NCBI GenBank assembly: GCA_028336245.1
Contig: JAOKTT010000003.1
Location: forward strand, 1 to 64,000
Reading direction: 5' to 3'
DNA: 64,000 nucleotides
Origin: Polaribacter sp.
GTDB taxonomy: Bacteria; Bacteroidota; Bacteroidia; Flavobacteriales; Flavobacteriaceae
The notes beneath the pieces are model-generated. The model searched no databases, was not told the origin of the DNA, and saw only the letters and a list, made by a program, of their open reading frames with translations. The number at the start of each line of letters is the position of its first letter. The first letter of the stretch is position 1. Positions 1 through 10,054 of the stretch are shown here, in pieces. The position numbers and the translations under genes are program-made.

Positions 1-2129
1 CGGATAAGAAATTAATTAGGAAAGCCTTTGAAATTGCGGTGGATGCACATTCCGAACAACGCAGAAAAACAGGTGAACCTTATATTTTTCATCCCATTGC
101 TGTGGCAAAAATTGTTGCTATGGAAATTGGTTTGGGTGCCACCTCTATTGCAGCGGCGCTGCTGCATGATGTTGTAGAAGATACTGTGTATACTATTGAT
201 GATATGGAACAGTTGTTTGGAGAAACAATTGCGCGTATTGTAAGTGGACTTACAAAAATTTCTCGTTTAAACAAAGAGCAGGATGCTTCTATACAAGCGG
301 AGAACTTCAGAAAAATGCTCTTGACGTTAAATGACGATGTGCGTGTTATTTTAATTAAAATTGCAGACAGACTTCACAATATGCAAACGATGGATGCAAT
401 GCCAGCTCACAAACAAGTAAAGATTGCTTCAGAAACCTTATATATTTATGCGCCTTTAGCACATCGGTTGGGATTGTATAACATTAAAACAGAATTAGAA
501 GATTTAGGCTTAAAATATACGGAACCAGAAGTGTTTAAAGACATCGTTACCAAAATAAAAGAGAGTAAACAAGAACAACAGAAATATTTAGAGACCTTTG
601 CAGAAACCTTAAAAGAAGGACTTGATAAAGAAAACTTCAACTACAAGGTAAAGGGCCGTTTTAAATCCATCTATTCAATTCGCAGAAAAATGCGAAAACA
701 GAACGTTACTTTTGAGGAGGTATACGATAAATATGCTATCCGAATCATTTATACGCCGACTTCCGATGACGACAAGTTTGATGCTTGGAAGATTTACACG
801 ATTGTAACGGATTATTTTAAGCCAAACCCTACTCGATTGCGAGATTGGATCTCTCAGCCAAAAACAACGGGCTATGAGGCGCTGCATATTACAGTAGTAG
901 GACCTGATGCCCAATGGGTAGAAGTACAAATTCGCTCTGCAAGAATGAATGAAATTGCAGAAAAAGGATACGCAGCACATTTTAAATACAAACAGGGGGG
1001 TACAAATGAGAGCGGTTTAGAAACTTGGTTAAACAGGTTAAAAGAATCTTTAGAGAATCAGAGTTTGAATGCGGTTGATTTTGTTGAAGAGTTTAAATTA
1101 AATTTATATTCTAAAGAAATTTATGTTTTTACACCCAAAGGAGAATTAAAATCATTGCCAAAAGACGCATCCGCTCTAGATTTTGCATTTACGATTCACA
1201 CAGATGTAGGCTTAAAGTGCAGGGGAGCAAAAGTAAACGGAAAGTTAGTACCGTTGAGTCATACCTTAAAAAGTGGGGATCAAATAGAAGTAATTACCAC
1301 CACAAATAACAAACCCAATGCAAGATGGTTGGACTTTGTAATAACCGCAAGGGCAAAGACTAAAATAAGGATTGCTTTAAAAGATGAAGAAAAGCTAATT
1401 TCTGAGGAAGGGAAAGCTATTTTAACACGAAAATTGCGCCATTTAAAAATTCCTTTTAATGAAAAAACAATTAACGAACTGGTAAGCTTTTTTAAAATAA
1501 GAACAAGTTTTGATCTGTTTTTTAGAGTTGGGAACGGTGCTATAGACAATACAAAGTTAAAAGCATTTGTAGCACAGCGGAATAGCACCATTCTTAACTT
1601 CTTTAAAACCAAATTAAGACGCGCACCCTCCCATCAACAAGATAGCGTTGATTCTAATGAAATAACAAGTACCTATGATGCTTTGGTTTTCGGAAAGGAG
1701 GAAGAAAAATTAGACTACAAACTGTCCCAATGTTGCAATCCAATACCAGGAGACAAAGTTTTTGGTTTTTTAACGATCAACGAAGGCATTAAAATTCATA
1801 AAAAAAACTGTCCAAATGCGATTTTATTGCAGTCTAACTATGCGTATCGAATTATGCAGGCAAAATGGATTGATTCCACAAAACAAGACTTTAAAGTAAT
1901 TATACATATTAGCGGTGCCGACAATAGTGGTATTATCAACAGTCTTACAAAAATTATTTCTGGTAATATTGGAGTATTTATCAACAGTATCAATATTGCT
2001 GCAAATGAAGGTGTTTTTGACGGCAAAATAAGCCTTAGTGTAAAGAACAGCGGTCAGTTAGATAAGTTGATGAAAAATATTCGGAAAGTCGATGGTGTTA
2101 AAAAAGTAGACCGTGTTAATAGTTTATAA
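1..2129 (+). CDS. RelA/SpoT-family (p)ppGpp synthetase/hydrolase, 5' end outside window
   Basis: Bifunctional alarmone enzyme that makes and degrades (p)ppGpp in the cytoplasm. The listed ORF begins at a GTG (39), but the frame is open upstream to the window edge and reads DKKLIRKAFEIAVDAH, which is family sequence, so the gene is cut by the window. Counting from the GTG, the HD hydrolase motif HDVVEDT is at residues 43-49 and ADRLHNMQT follows. The synthetase segment includes YSIRRKM and YEALHITVVGP. A TGS domain (YVFTPKGELKSLPKDAS), a Cys-containing linker (LSQCCNPIPGDK) and a C-terminal ACT domain follow. The intact HD motif argues for a SpoT-like enzyme with hydrolase activity. The fur-like gene and purA follow on the same strand. 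Confidence 0.95.
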   Translation, partial: DKKLIRKAFEIAVDAHSEQRRKTGEPYIFHPIAVAKIVAMEIGLGATSIAAALLHDVVEDTVYTIDDMEQLFGETIARIVSGLTKISRLNKEQDASIQAENFRKMLLTLNDDVRVILIKIADRLHNMQTMDAMPAHKQVKIASETLYIYAPLAHRLGLYNIKTELEDLGLKYTEPEVFKDIVTKIKESKQEQQKYLETFAETLKEGLDKENFNYKVKGRFKSIYSIRRKMRKQNVTFEEVYDKYAIRIIYTPTSDDDKFDAWKIYTIVTDYFKPNPTRLRDWISQPKTTGYEALHITVVGPDAQWVEVQIRSARMNEIAEKGYAAHFKYKQGGTNESGLETWLNRLKESLENQSLNAVDFVEEFKLNLYSKEIYVFTPKGELKSLPKDASALDFAFTIHTDVGLKCRGAKVNGKLVPLSHTLKSGDQIEVITTTNNKPNARWLDFVITARAKTKIRIALKDEEKLISEEGKAILTRKLRHLKIPFNEKTINELVSFFKIRTSFDLFFRVGNGAIDNTKLKAFVAQRNSTILNFFKTKLRRAPSHQQDSVDSNEITSTYDALVFGKEEEKLDYKLSQCCNPIPGDKVFGFLTINEGIKIHKKNCPNAILLQSNYAYRIMQAKWIDSTKQDFKVIIHISGADNSGIINSLTKIISGNIGVFINSINIAANEGVFDGKISLSVKNSGQLDKLMKNIRKVDGVKKVDRVNSL

Positions 2130-2200
2130 ATAACATCTTATAAAAAAAGGAATTTAATCAGAAATAACATTAAATTTGTTTTTCATAAAATTTTAAGAAA

Positions 2201-2650
2201 ATGAGTAATTCTCTTGAAAATCAAGAAATAGTAAAAAAAGTATTTACATCCTATCTCGAGGAAAATAAGCATAGAAAAACACCTGAGCGCTATGCAATTC
2301 TTCAGGAGATTTATGATGCCGATGAACATTTTGATATAGAGTCTCTTTACATCAATATGAAAAACAAAAATTATAGAGTTAGTAGAGCAACGCTTTACAA
2401 TACAATTGAAATTTTGTTGCATTGTAGCTTGGTTCGAAAGCATCAATTTGATGGTCAGTCTATGGCACGATATGAGAAAAGTTACTTTGACAAAAACCAT
2501 GATCACGTAATTTTCACAGATTCAGGAGAAGTGAAAGAATTCTGTGATCCTAGAATTCAAGTGATAAAGAAAACGATTGAAGAGGTTTTTGACATCGACA
2601 TTCAAAATCACTCACTTTACTTTTACGGAACAAAAAAGAAACACACTTAA
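2201..2650 (+). CDS. Fur-family transcriptional regulator lacking structural-zinc cysteines
   Basis: Winged-helix metalloregulator of 149 residues. The N-terminal DNA-binding domain carries [10 protein letters not shown] (25-34) and the recognition helix [14 protein letters not shown] (59-72), typical of Fur, Zur and PerR. The dimerisation and metal domain keeps HDH at 100-102, Glu113 and His137. However, the usual CxxC pair that holds structural zinc is replaced by FTDSG, and no C-terminal CxxC is present. Which metal or signal it senses cannot be read from the sequence. It starts 71 bases after the RelA/SpoT stop. A TAAATTTG -7-like box at 2171-2178 suggests it has its own promoter. purA begins 57 bases downstream. 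The family call is firm, the subtype is open. Confidence 0.93.
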   Translation: MSNSLENQEIVKKVFTSYLEENKHRKTPERYAILQEIYDADEHFDIESLYINMKNKNYRVSRATLYNTIEILLHCSLVRKHQFDGQSMARYEKSYFDKNHDHVIFTDSGEVKEFCDPRIQVIKKTIEEVFDIDIQNHSLYFYGTKKKHT

Positions 2651-2707
2651 ATAACAAACAACACAAACAACACTCCTAAAAAATTGGGAAAACAAATTAC
2701 ACAACTA

Positions 2708-3979
2708 ATGGCGGTAGATTTATTACTTGGATTGCAATGGGGAGACGAAGGAAAAGGCAAAATTGTAGACGTTTTAACCACAAACTATGACATTATTGCA
2801 CGCTTTCAGGGCGGTCCAAACGCGGGACATACTTTAATTTTTGACGGACACAAACACGTTTTACACACAATTCCTTCCGGAATTTTTCACAAAACAGCGC
2901 TAAATGTTGTCGGTAACGGTGTAGTGATAGACCCTGTTATCTTTAAAAAGGAGTTAGAAAATTTAGACAAACACAAAATTGATTATACCTCTAAATTATT
3001 AATTTCTAGGAAGGCCCATTTAATTTTACCAACACATAGACTATTAGATGCTGCATCAGAAACTTCTAAAGGAAAAGCAAAAATTGGTTCTACCTTGAAA
3101 GGAATTGGTCCTACTTATATGGACAAAACTGGAAGAAATGGAATGCGTGTTGGAGATTTAGAACTAGAAAACTGGAAAGAAAAATACCACGCTCTAACAG
3201 CAAAACATTTAGGGATGTTGGACTATTTCAATATTGAAATTGAATACGACCTAGACGAATTGGAAGCAGAATTTGATAGGGGAATCGATAAACTAAGAAC
3301 CTTACAATTTATTGATAGTGAAGAGTTTCTCAACCAAGCTATTAAAAATAAAAAGACCATTTTAGCAGAAGGCGCACAAGGATCTTTATTGGATATTGAT
3401 TTTGGAACCTATCCATTTGTTACTTCGTCAAATACTACGGCCGCAGGAGCTTGTACTGGTTTAGGGGTAGCCCCTAACAGAATTGGTGAAGTTTTTGGAA
3501 TTTTTAAAGCCTATACAACACGTGTAGGATCCGGCCCTTTTCCTACAGAGTTATTTGACAAAGATGGTGAAGATATGGCTAGAATTGGTCATGAATTTGG
3601 CGCTACTACAGGAAGAGCAAGAAGATGCGGTTGGCTAGACTTAGTCGCATTAAAATATGCCGTAGATGTCAACGGAGTTACCCAATTAATGATGATGAAA
3701 GGTGACGTACTTTCAGGATTTGATACCTTAAAAATATGTACTTCTTACAATTACAAAGGAAAAAAAATTACACATTTACCTTATAACATAGAACCAGAAA
3801 ATGTTTCTGTAAACTATACGAAATTTAAAGGTTGGGATGAAGATTTAACTAAAATGACATCTGCAGAACAACTACCAAAAAATCTTATGGACTATGTGGC
3901 TTTTATTGAAAAAGAAACCGGTGTTCCTGTTTCAATTGTTTCCGTTGGCCCAGACAGAAAACAAACGATTGTAAGATAG
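2708..3979 (+). CDS. purA: Adenylosuccinate synthetase
   Basis: Catalyses GTP-dependent joining of IMP and aspartate to adenylosuccinate, the first committed step to AMP. The phosphate-binding motif QWGDEGKGK lies near the N-terminus, GPNAGHT follows, and the conserved GIGPTYMDK and TGRARRCGWLD stretches are present. The ORF track starts at TTG 2684, but the ATG at 2708 gives the usual family N-terminus (MAVDLLLGLQWGDEG), so I use it. That makes 423 residues, normal for the family. PurA is a known inhibition target of ppGpp in other bacteria, and the alarmone enzyme lies two genes upstream. A strong terminator follows at 4000-4037. Confidence 0.97.
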   Translation: MAVDLLLGLQWGDEGKGKIVDVLTTNYDIIARFQGGPNAGHTLIFDGHKHVLHTIPSGIFHKTALNVVGNGVVIDPVIFKKELENLDKHKIDYTSKLLISRKAHLILPTHRLLDAASETSKGKAKIGSTLKGIGPTYMDKTGRNGMRVGDLELENWKEKYHALTAKHLGMLDYFNIEIEYDLDELEAEFDRGIDKLRTLQFIDSEEFLNQAIKNKKTILAEGAQGSLLDIDFGTYPFVTSSNTTAAGACTGLGVAPNRIGEVFGIFKAYTTRVGSGPFPTELFDKDGEDMARIGHEFGATTGRARRCGWLDLVALKYAVDVNGVTQLMMMKGDVLSGFDTLKICTSYNYKGKKITHLPYNIEPENVSVNYTKFKGWDEDLTKMTSAEQLPKNLMDYVAFIEKETGVPVSIVSVGPDRKQTIVR

Positions 3980-3999
3980 TTGAAAAACCTTTTTAATAA

Positions 4000-4037
4000 T
4001 AAAAAGCATCTTTTTTAATTCTAAAAGATGCTTTTTT
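4000..4037 (+). terminator. Rho-independent terminator after purA
   Basis: AAAAGCATCTTTT pairs with AAAAGATGCTTTT around an 8-base loop and is followed by a T run. It lies 20 bases after the purA stop and separates purA from the OstA-like gene. Confidence 0.85.
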
Positions 4038-4127
4038 AATTTCAAAACTTTGGCCCACCAGTTAATTTTCTCTTTTCTTTCCTAAGAAGAAATAATCTTT
4101 CTGTATTTTTGTTGAAAATAGGAACTT

Positions 4128-5723
4128 TTGAAAAAAATAATAACAGCTACTTTTCTTTTTATTTATTTTGTAAGTTTTTCGCAATCTAAAAAGATCACCT
4201 ACGTTGCCGAACAGCAATATGTGGACGAAGAGACCTTTCCTGGAGCAACTGTGTTGATCGGAAATGTAAAAATGATTCATGATGGAGCAATATTAACTTG
4301 TAAACAAGCACTTTTTTATCAAAAGAAAAATTTTTTTAAAGCGCTACAAAATGTAGTTATAAAACAAGGTGATACCATAACACAAACAAGTGATTACTTA
4401 GATTATGACGCCAATTCACAGCAAGTATTATCTTGGGGAAATGTAGTTTTAAAAGATCCTGAAATGACGCTAACTTCAGATACTTTGCAATTCGACCGAC
4501 TGAATCAAAAGTTATACTACCAAAGTTTTGCAACGATTAAGGACAAAACAAATACATTAAAAAGTAAAAATGGGAATTATTATCTTGAAACAAAAAAGTT
4601 CACAGCGACCACGCGTGTTACTGTCGTAAACCCCGAACACCATTTGGAATCCAGTCATTTGGACTATTACACCAATTCTGGTTTAGCCTATCTATACGGC
4701 CCTTCCACGATTACCAATACGCAAAATGAAAATAGAATCTATTGTGAACGGGGATTCTATAATACAAAAACTGACATTTCCTATTTTGTAAAAGAAGCAA
4801 AATTATATTTAAAAGAAAGAACGGTTGAAGGTGATAGTTTGTATTATGATAAAAAAAGAGGCTTTGCTTCCGCTACCAATAATATTCAGGTAATTGACAC
4901 CTTAAAGAATTTTGTTACGCGGGGAAATTATGCCGAAATATTTGAAGAAAAAGATTCACTTTTCATTATCAAAAGAGCCGTTGCTATTTCTATTGTAGAA
5001 AAAGACTCTACCTTTATTCACGGAGACACGCTAGTAGTTACAGGTATTCCCGAAGAACGAATCGTACGGTCTTATCACAATGTAAAAATTTATAAATCTG
5101 ACTTGCAGGGAAAATGTGACTCTTTGCATACGAATCAACAAAGTGGTGTTACAAAAATGTTTAGAAATCCTATTTTATGGTCAGATGGTAACCAAATTAC
5201 TGGAGATACCATTCACTTAATTTCAGACATTAACACTGAACAATTAGACTCTTTAAAAGTACTTAATAATGCTTTTATCGTGTCCAAAGACTCACTAGTT
5301 ACAAATGAATATAACCAAATAAAAGGAAGGAATATGTTTGGTAAATTTACAGCAAATAAACTAGATATACTTTTAGTCAAAGGAAATGCAGAATCTATTT
5401 ATTACAATAGAAGTGAAGAAACAGGTGATATAGAAACCATTACCAAAGAAATTTCTAGTAATATAGAATTTACATTGGAAAAAGGACAAATTATTTCCAT
5501 GAAGTACTTGAAATCCTCTGACGGAAAAACACATCCACCTTCCCAATTTCCCGAAAGTGAAACAAAATTAAACGGATTTGTTTGGAGAGCTAAAGAACAA
5601 CCCATGACGAAAAATGATATTTTCACGAAGAATAAAGGAAAAGATCCTTCTGAAAATAAAGAAAAAAAAAGCAGGACATCTTTGCTTAGAATCGATACTA
5701 AAAAAACAACAAAGAAAATATAA
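4128..5723 (+). CDS. OstA/LptA-like envelope protein
   Basis: A 531-residue exported protein with signal peptide MKKIITATFLFIYFVSFSQS, then repeated short beta-strand units typical of the OstA/LptA jelly-roll (for example ATVLIGNVKMIHDGAILTCK near residue 40). Proteins of this fold carry lipopolysaccharide across the periplasm in Lpt systems; this one is longer than E. coli LptA, so its exact role in transport or outer-membrane assembly is inferred. The C-terminus is rich in Lys and Ser. The start is TTG; no ATG fits the signal peptide better. A -7-like TATTTTTG sits at 4104-4111. The aminotransferase ATG follows 7 bases after the stop, so the two are probably cotranscribed. Confidence 0.82.
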   Translation: MKKIITATFLFIYFVSFSQSKKITYVAEQQYVDEETFPGATVLIGNVKMIHDGAILTCKQALFYQKKNFFKALQNVVIKQGDTITQTSDYLDYDANSQQVLSWGNVVLKDPEMTLTSDTLQFDRLNQKLYYQSFATIKDKTNTLKSKNGNYYLETKKFTATTRVTVVNPEHHLESSHLDYYTNSGLAYLYGPSTITNTQNENRIYCERGFYNTKTDISYFVKEAKLYLKERTVEGDSLYYDKKRGFASATNNIQVIDTLKNFVTRGNYAEIFEEKDSLFIIKRAVAISIVEKDSTFIHGDTLVVTGIPEERIVRSYHNVKIYKSDLQGKCDSLHTNQQSGVTKMFRNPILWSDGNQITGDTIHLISDINTEQLDSLKVLNNAFIVSKDSLVTNEYNQIKGRNMFGKFTANKLDILLVKGNAESIYYNRSEETGDIETITKEISSNIEFTLEKGQIISMKYLKSSDGKTHPPSQFPESETKLNGFVWRAKEQPMTKNDIFTKNKGKDPSENKEKKSRTSLLRIDTKKTTKKI

Positions 5724-5730
5724 GTTTGCG

Positions 5731-6912
5731 ATGAAAGATGATTTCTTTAAATACCAAGCACAAACTTCTCCACATCCATTAGCTATAGAAATTTCTCATG
5801 CTAAGGGAAGCTATATACATGACACGTCTGGGAAAGCATACTTAGATTTTGTTGCGGGTGTTTCTGCGAATAGTTTGGGACATAATCATCCAAAAGTTTC
5901 GGAAGCTATTAAAAAGCAATTAGACCGCTATGCCCATGTCATGGTGTATGGTGAGTTTATTCAAAAACCACAAGTAGAACTTTGCAAATTATTAGCCAAA
6001 AATTCTCCTGAAAATTTAAACTCTGTATACATTACAAATTCAGGAACAGAAGCCACAGAGGGTGCTCTAAAACTCGCTAAGAGAGTTACAAATAGATCAG
6101 AAATTATTGCTGCAAAAAACTCATATCATGGAAATACCATGGGTGCTATGAGTGTTTCTGGAGTAGAACAACAAAACCAAGCGTTTAGACCACTAATTCC
6201 GGGCACTATATTTATCGCTTTTAATTGTGACTTTTGCTTGAACAAAATCACGAAAAAAACAGCCGCTGTAATTTTAGAAACGATACAGGGAGGCGCGGGA
6301 TTTATCGAACCTAGAGACAATTTTTTACAAAAGGTAAAACAGAAATGCGATGAAACTGGCGCGCTTTTAATTCTAGATGAAATTCAAACTGGAATTGGAA
6401 GAACGGGTACTTTCTGGGGATTTGAAAATTACAATGTAATTCCGGATATTATAATTACAGGGAAAGGTTTGGGCGGTGGAATGCCGATTGGCGCTTTTAT
6501 TTCCTCCTTTGAAATGATGGCATTGTTAAAAGACAATCCTAAGTTGGGACATATTTCTACTTTTGCAGGACACCCAGTTATTGCGGCCGCCGGATATGCA
6601 ACCGTAACGGAAATTCTGGATCAAAACTTACTTGCCGAAAGCTTGCGAAAAGAACAAATTATTAGGGCATATTTAACACACCCAGCAATTCAAGAAATTC
6701 GAGGAAAAGGTTTAATGCTTGCGGCAATTGTTGATACCCCCGCACTGGCGACTCAAATTATACACGCTTGTTTAGACAATGGACTCATTCTATTTTTTCT
6801 TTTATTTGAGGGAAGAGCCATGCGAATTTCACCTCCATTGACCATTTCTGACGATGAGCTGATACAAGGTTGTAAAATCATTGTAAAAAGTATCTGTCAA
6901 GTATTAAAATAA
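5731..6912 (+). CDS. Class III aminotransferase (acetylornithine aminotransferase-like)
   Basis: PLP-dependent aminotransferase of 393 residues. Visible landmarks are NSGTEATEGA (103-112) for phosphate binding, DEIQTGIGRTG (216-226) with the PLP-ring Asp, and the Schiff-base Lys at about 245 in IITGKGLGGGMPIG. The ORF track extends upstream inside the OstA-like gene (from 5614). The ATG at 5731 gives the normal family start and clears the upstream stop, so it is used. The natural substrate is uncertain: ArgD-like enzymes, ornithine or lysine aminotransferases and ethanolamine-phosphate lyases share these motifs. No arginine genes are nearby. It converges on the M23 gene. Confidence 0.9.
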   Translation: MKDDFFKYQAQTSPHPLAIEISHAKGSYIHDTSGKAYLDFVAGVSANSLGHNHPKVSEAIKKQLDRYAHVMVYGEFIQKPQVELCKLLAKNSPENLNSVYITNSGTEATEGALKLAKRVTNRSEIIAAKNSYHGNTMGAMSVSGVEQQNQAFRPLIPGTIFIAFNCDFCLNKITKKTAAVILETIQGGAGFIEPRDNFLQKVKQKCDETGALLILDEIQTGIGRTGTFWGFENYNVIPDIIITGKGLGGGMPIGAFISSFEMMALLKDNPKLGHISTFAGHPVIAAAGYATVTEILDQNLLAESLRKEQIIRAYLTHPAIQEIRGKGLMLAAIVDTPALATQIIHACLDNGLILFFLLFEGRAMRISPPLTISDDELIQGCKIIVKSICQVLK

Positions 6913-6967
6913 ATGTATTTCAACGGTCTTAAAATATTCTACCATTCCATAAAAGGCAACACATTCA

Positions 6968-7654
6968 TTAACGTATTTTTAATAATAGATTTGGATCGGG
7001 ACAGTTCTGCTTATAAAATTCAAAATCGCAGGCAGCTGAAACCCCTGGATAGTCTCCGAAATTCTCTGCAAGGTCTCTAATTAATTGAAAATGCAAATGA
7101 GGAGCATAATCTCCATTTACTGTTGCTTTCCCTAAATAACCTAGCGTACTTCCTTGCGTAAATAGGTCACCAATTTTAATTGTAGCAATTGATGCTTCTG
7201 ACAAATGACCGTATAATGAAAAGAAGGTTTCTTCTCTAATGGTATGTTTTAAAATAATCGTGGGACCATAATCACCGTGATTTTTATTATTTTTATAACT
7301 GTGGACTTCTCCTGCAAGCACCGCCAATACTTTTGTACCTGCAGCGCACCAAAAGTCGATTCCTAAATGAATATTTCTTTTGTTATGTGCTGTTACATTT
7401 TTAAAATAAGTACTGCGATCATATAAATTTCTTTTTTCAAGATACCCTCCATATGCAACTTGATTATTTTGCTCGCTCAGATATAAATTGATATATTTTT
7501 CCCAAGCTCCTGAATCTGCAACGTTAAAATCTAATGCAATACTATTACTTTTCGAAATATCTATTGGAATATAAGAGTCCAAAGAAATAACAGCGTCTAT
7601 CACTGGAAGCGATGTTGCCGAAATCTGGTTTAAAAACTGACTAAATACATTCAT
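6968..7654 (-). CDS. M23/LytM-type metallopeptidase, single domain, no signal peptide
   Basis: A 228-residue protein with an M23 zinc-peptidase core: HLGID (96-100) supplies the first His and Asp, LYGH (147-150) and HLHFQ (186-190) supply the others. M23 enzymes cut peptide cross-links of peptidoglycan. Unusually, the N-terminus shows no signal peptide or membrane segment, so export is not evident. The C-terminal CPDPNLLLKI and the NKRNIHLGIDFW start of the domain resemble, from memory, the middle domain of large proteins that fuse a kinase-like domain, an M23 domain and a class III aminotransferase. A class III aminotransferase is the convergent neighbour. Catalytic residues are intact; the substrate is unknown. 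Confidence 0.82.
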   Translation of the reverse strand: MNVFSQFLNQISATSLPVIDAVISLDSYIPIDISKSNSIALDFNVADSGAWEKYINLYLSEQNNQVAYGGYLEKRNLYDRSTYFKNVTAHNKRNIHLGIDFWCAAGTKVLAVLAGEVHSYKNNKNHGDYGPTIILKHTIREETFFSLYGHLSEASIATIKIGDLFTQGSTLGYLGKATVNGDYAPHLHFQLIRDLAENFGDYPGVSAACDFEFYKQNCPDPNLLLKIR

Positions 7655-7672
7655 ATTTATTCTGTGTAAAAC

Positions 7673-7706
7673 AATAAAACTCTCGAATTTACTCGAGAGT
7701 TTTATT
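7673..7706 (-). terminator. Terminator after aconitase gene
   Basis: AATAAAACTCTCGA pairs perfectly with TCGAGAGTTTTATT around a 6-base loop, giving a U-rich 3' arm on the minus strand. It lies 16 bases past the aconitase stop. Confidence 0.85.
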
Positions 7707-7722
7707 GCGAAACCCCGATCTA

Positions 7723-9990
7723 TTAGGCGTTTTCTTTCTTTATCAAATTTAAAGCGGATCCTTCGTTATACCATTCAATTTGTCCTGCATTATACGTGTG
7801 ATTAGCAAGCACAATATCTTTAGAGCCATCTGCGTGCACAACCTCTAATGTTAAAGGTTTACCTGGTGTGAAATTCTGCAAATCTACAAAGTTGAACGTG
7901 TCATCTTCTTGAATTAAGTCATAATCTGTTTCATTGGCAAACGTCAAGCCTAACATTCCTTGTTTTTTTAAGTTTGTTTCATGAATACGTGCAAAAGATT
8001 TCACCAATACTGCGGCAACTCCTAAGTGTCTTGGTTCCATGGCAGCGTGCTCTCTAGAAGAGCCTTCTCCATAATTATGATCTCCGATTACAATTGTTTT
8101 TATCCCTGCAGCTTTGTAAACTCTTGCCGTATCTGGCACGCCTCCAAAGTCTCCCGTAATCTGATTTTTAACAAAATTTGTTTTCATTCCGAAAGCATTG
8201 ACAGCTCCAATCAAACAATTGTTAGAAATATTATCTAAATGCCCACGAAAACGCAACCATGGCCCTGCCATAGAAATATGATCCGTAGTACATTTCCCAT
8301 GTGCTTTAATCAATAATTTTATCCCTCTTAAATCGTTACCTAAAGGAGTAAATGGTGTTAATAATTCTAATCTTTCCGAATCAGTATTCACCACAACATT
8401 TACATGACTTCCGTCTGCATCTGGCGCTAAATATCCATCGTCTTTTACCTCAAAACCTTTGGGTGGTAATTCCCATCCTGTTGGTTCATCCAACATTACT
8501 TCTTCTCCATTTTCGTTAATCAATGCATCGGTCATTGGATTAAAGTCTAAACGACCAGCAATAGTTACTGCAGCAACCATCTCTGGCGAAGCAACAAATG
8601 CGTGTGTATTTGGATTTCCATCTGCACGTTTGGCAAAGTTTCTGTTAAATGAGTGGATGATACTATTTTTAGGTGCATTTTTAGGATCATCGTACCTCGC
8701 CCATTGTCCGATACATGGACCACAAGCATTGGTGAAAATCTTTGCATCTAATTTTTCAAAAACTGCTAAAATTCCATCTCTATCTGCAGTATATCTTACT
8801 TTTTCAGAACCTGGATTGATTCCTAAATGTGCTTTTGTTTTTAAACCTTTATCAATTGCCTGCTGCGCAATAGAGGCTGCTCTCGATAAGTCTTCGTAAG
8901 AAGAGTTTGTACAAGAACCGATCAATCCCCATTCCACTTGCAATGGCCAATCGTTTTTTGTTGCGGCTTCTCCCATATCAGTTCCTACTTTTGTAGATAA
9001 ATCTGGTGTGAAGGGTCCATTTAACAATGGACCTAATTTTGATAAATCAATTTCGATAACTTCATCAAAATAAGCGGCGGGATTTGCATATACTTCTGCA
9101 TCTCCAGTTAAATAATCTTTTACCTCATTCGCAGCATCTGCAACATCACTTCTATCGGTTGCACGCAAATAGCGTTCCATAGATTCGTCATATCCAAATG
9201 TAGAGGTTGTCGCTCCTATCTCCGCACCCATATTACAAATAGTACCTTTACCAGTACAAGACATGCCAATGGCTCCTTCTCCGAAATATTCTACAATCGC
9301 TCCTGTTCCTCCTTTTGCGGAAACAATACCTGCTACTTTTAAAATTACATCTTTAGGTGCTGTCCAACCAGATAACTTTCCTGTTAACTTTACACCAATT
9401 AATTTGGGAAATTTTAATTCCCAAGCCATTCCTGCCATAACATCGACAGCATCTGCTCCACCAACACCAATAGCTACCATTCCTAACCCCCCAGCATTCA
9501 CAGTATGTGAATCTGTTCCAATCATCATTCCACCGGGAAATGCATAATTTTCTAATACTACTTGATGAATAATCCCTGCTCCTGGCTTCCAAAATCCTAA
9601 ACCATATTTATTAGATACTGATTCTAAAAAATTAAAAACTTCGTTACTTGTATTTAACGCAGATTGTAAATCTGAACTTGCACCATTTTTAGCTTGAATT
9701 AAGTGATCACAGTGCGTTGTCGTAGGAACTGCAACTTTTGTTTTTCCAGCTTGCATAAATTGCAATAAAGCCATTTGTGCAGTGGCATCCTGCAGTGCAA
9801 TTCTATCTGGAGCAAAATTAACATAGTCCGAACCTCTTACAAAGGCTTTTGTAGGATTGCCATCCCAAAGGTGGCTGTACAATATCTTTTCTGCTAAAGT
9901 CAAAGGTTTTCCCGTTATTTCACGTGCTGCATCTACGCGTTCTACAACGTTTGCGTACACTTTTTTGATCATCTCAATATCAAAGGCCAT
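7723..9990 (-). CDS. acn: Aconitate hydratase
   Basis: Interconverts citrate and isocitrate through cis-aconitate in the TCA cycle. The protein has 755 residues, the length of the mitochondrial-type enzyme rather than bacterial AcnA (about 890) or AcnB. The three iron-sulfur ligands are visible: Cys360 in [10 protein letters not shown], and Cys423 and Cys426 in [10 protein letters not shown]. Substrate-binding stretches [10 protein letters not shown] (91-100) and [11 protein letters not shown] (158-168) are intact, as is the C-terminal swivel domain motif [11 protein letters not shown]. The gene appears monocistronic, with its own promoter at 10022-10054 and a terminator just downstream. Confidence 0.97.
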   Translation of the reverse strand: MAFDIEMIKKVYANVVERVDAAREITGKPLTLAEKILYSHLWDGNPTKAFVRGSDYVNFAPDRIALQDATAQMALLQFMQAGKTKVAVPTTTHCDHLIQAKNGASSDLQSALNTSNEVFNFLESVSNKYGLGFWKPGAGIIHQVVLENYAFPGGMMIGTDSHTVNAGGLGMVAIGVGGADAVDVMAGMAWELKFPKLIGVKLTGKLSGWTAPKDVILKVAGIVSAKGGTGAIVEYFGEGAIGMSCTGKGTICNMGAEIGATTSTFGYDESMERYLRATDRSDVADAANEVKDYLTGDAEVYANPAAYFDEVIEIDLSKLGPLLNGPFTPDLSTKVGTDMGEAATKNDWPLQVEWGLIGSCTNSSYEDLSRAASIAQQAIDKGLKTKAHLGINPGSEKVRYTADRDGILAVFEKLDAKIFTNACGPCIGQWARYDDPKNAPKNSIIHSFNRNFAKRADGNPNTHAFVASPEMVAAVTIAGRLDFNPMTDALINENGEEVMLDEPTGWELPPKGFEVKDDGYLAPDADGSHVNVVVNTDSERLELLTPFTPLGNDLRGIKLLIKAHGKCTTDHISMAGPWLRFRGHLDNISNNCLIGAVNAFGMKTNFVKNQITGDFGGVPDTARVYKAAGIKTIVIGDHNYGEGSSREHAAMEPRHLGVAAVLVKSFARIHETNLKKQGMLGLTFANETDYDLIQEDDTFNFVDLQNFTPGKPLTLEVVHADGSKDIVLANHTYNAGQIEWYNEGSALNLIKKENA

Positions 9991-10021
9991 ATTCTAATTA
10001 AATTTATGATTATCAGTAAGA

Positions 10022-10054
10022 CAAAATTACATTTTTTCCTTGAATTTTAAACAA
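10022..10054 (-). promoter_or_regulatory. Bacteroidota-type promoter of the aconitase gene
   Basis: On the minus strand TTG (10054-10052), a 22-base spacer and TAATTTTG (10029-10022) match the TTG/TAnnTTTG consensus of Bacteroidota primary-sigma promoters. The predicted transcription start lies about 25-30 bases upstream of the aconitase ATG. Confidence 0.6.

Noticed and set aside
8459-8899. 146-aa plus-strand ORF inside the aconitase gene
   Set aside because: Antisense shadow of a strongly conserved enzyme; no domain and no promoter.
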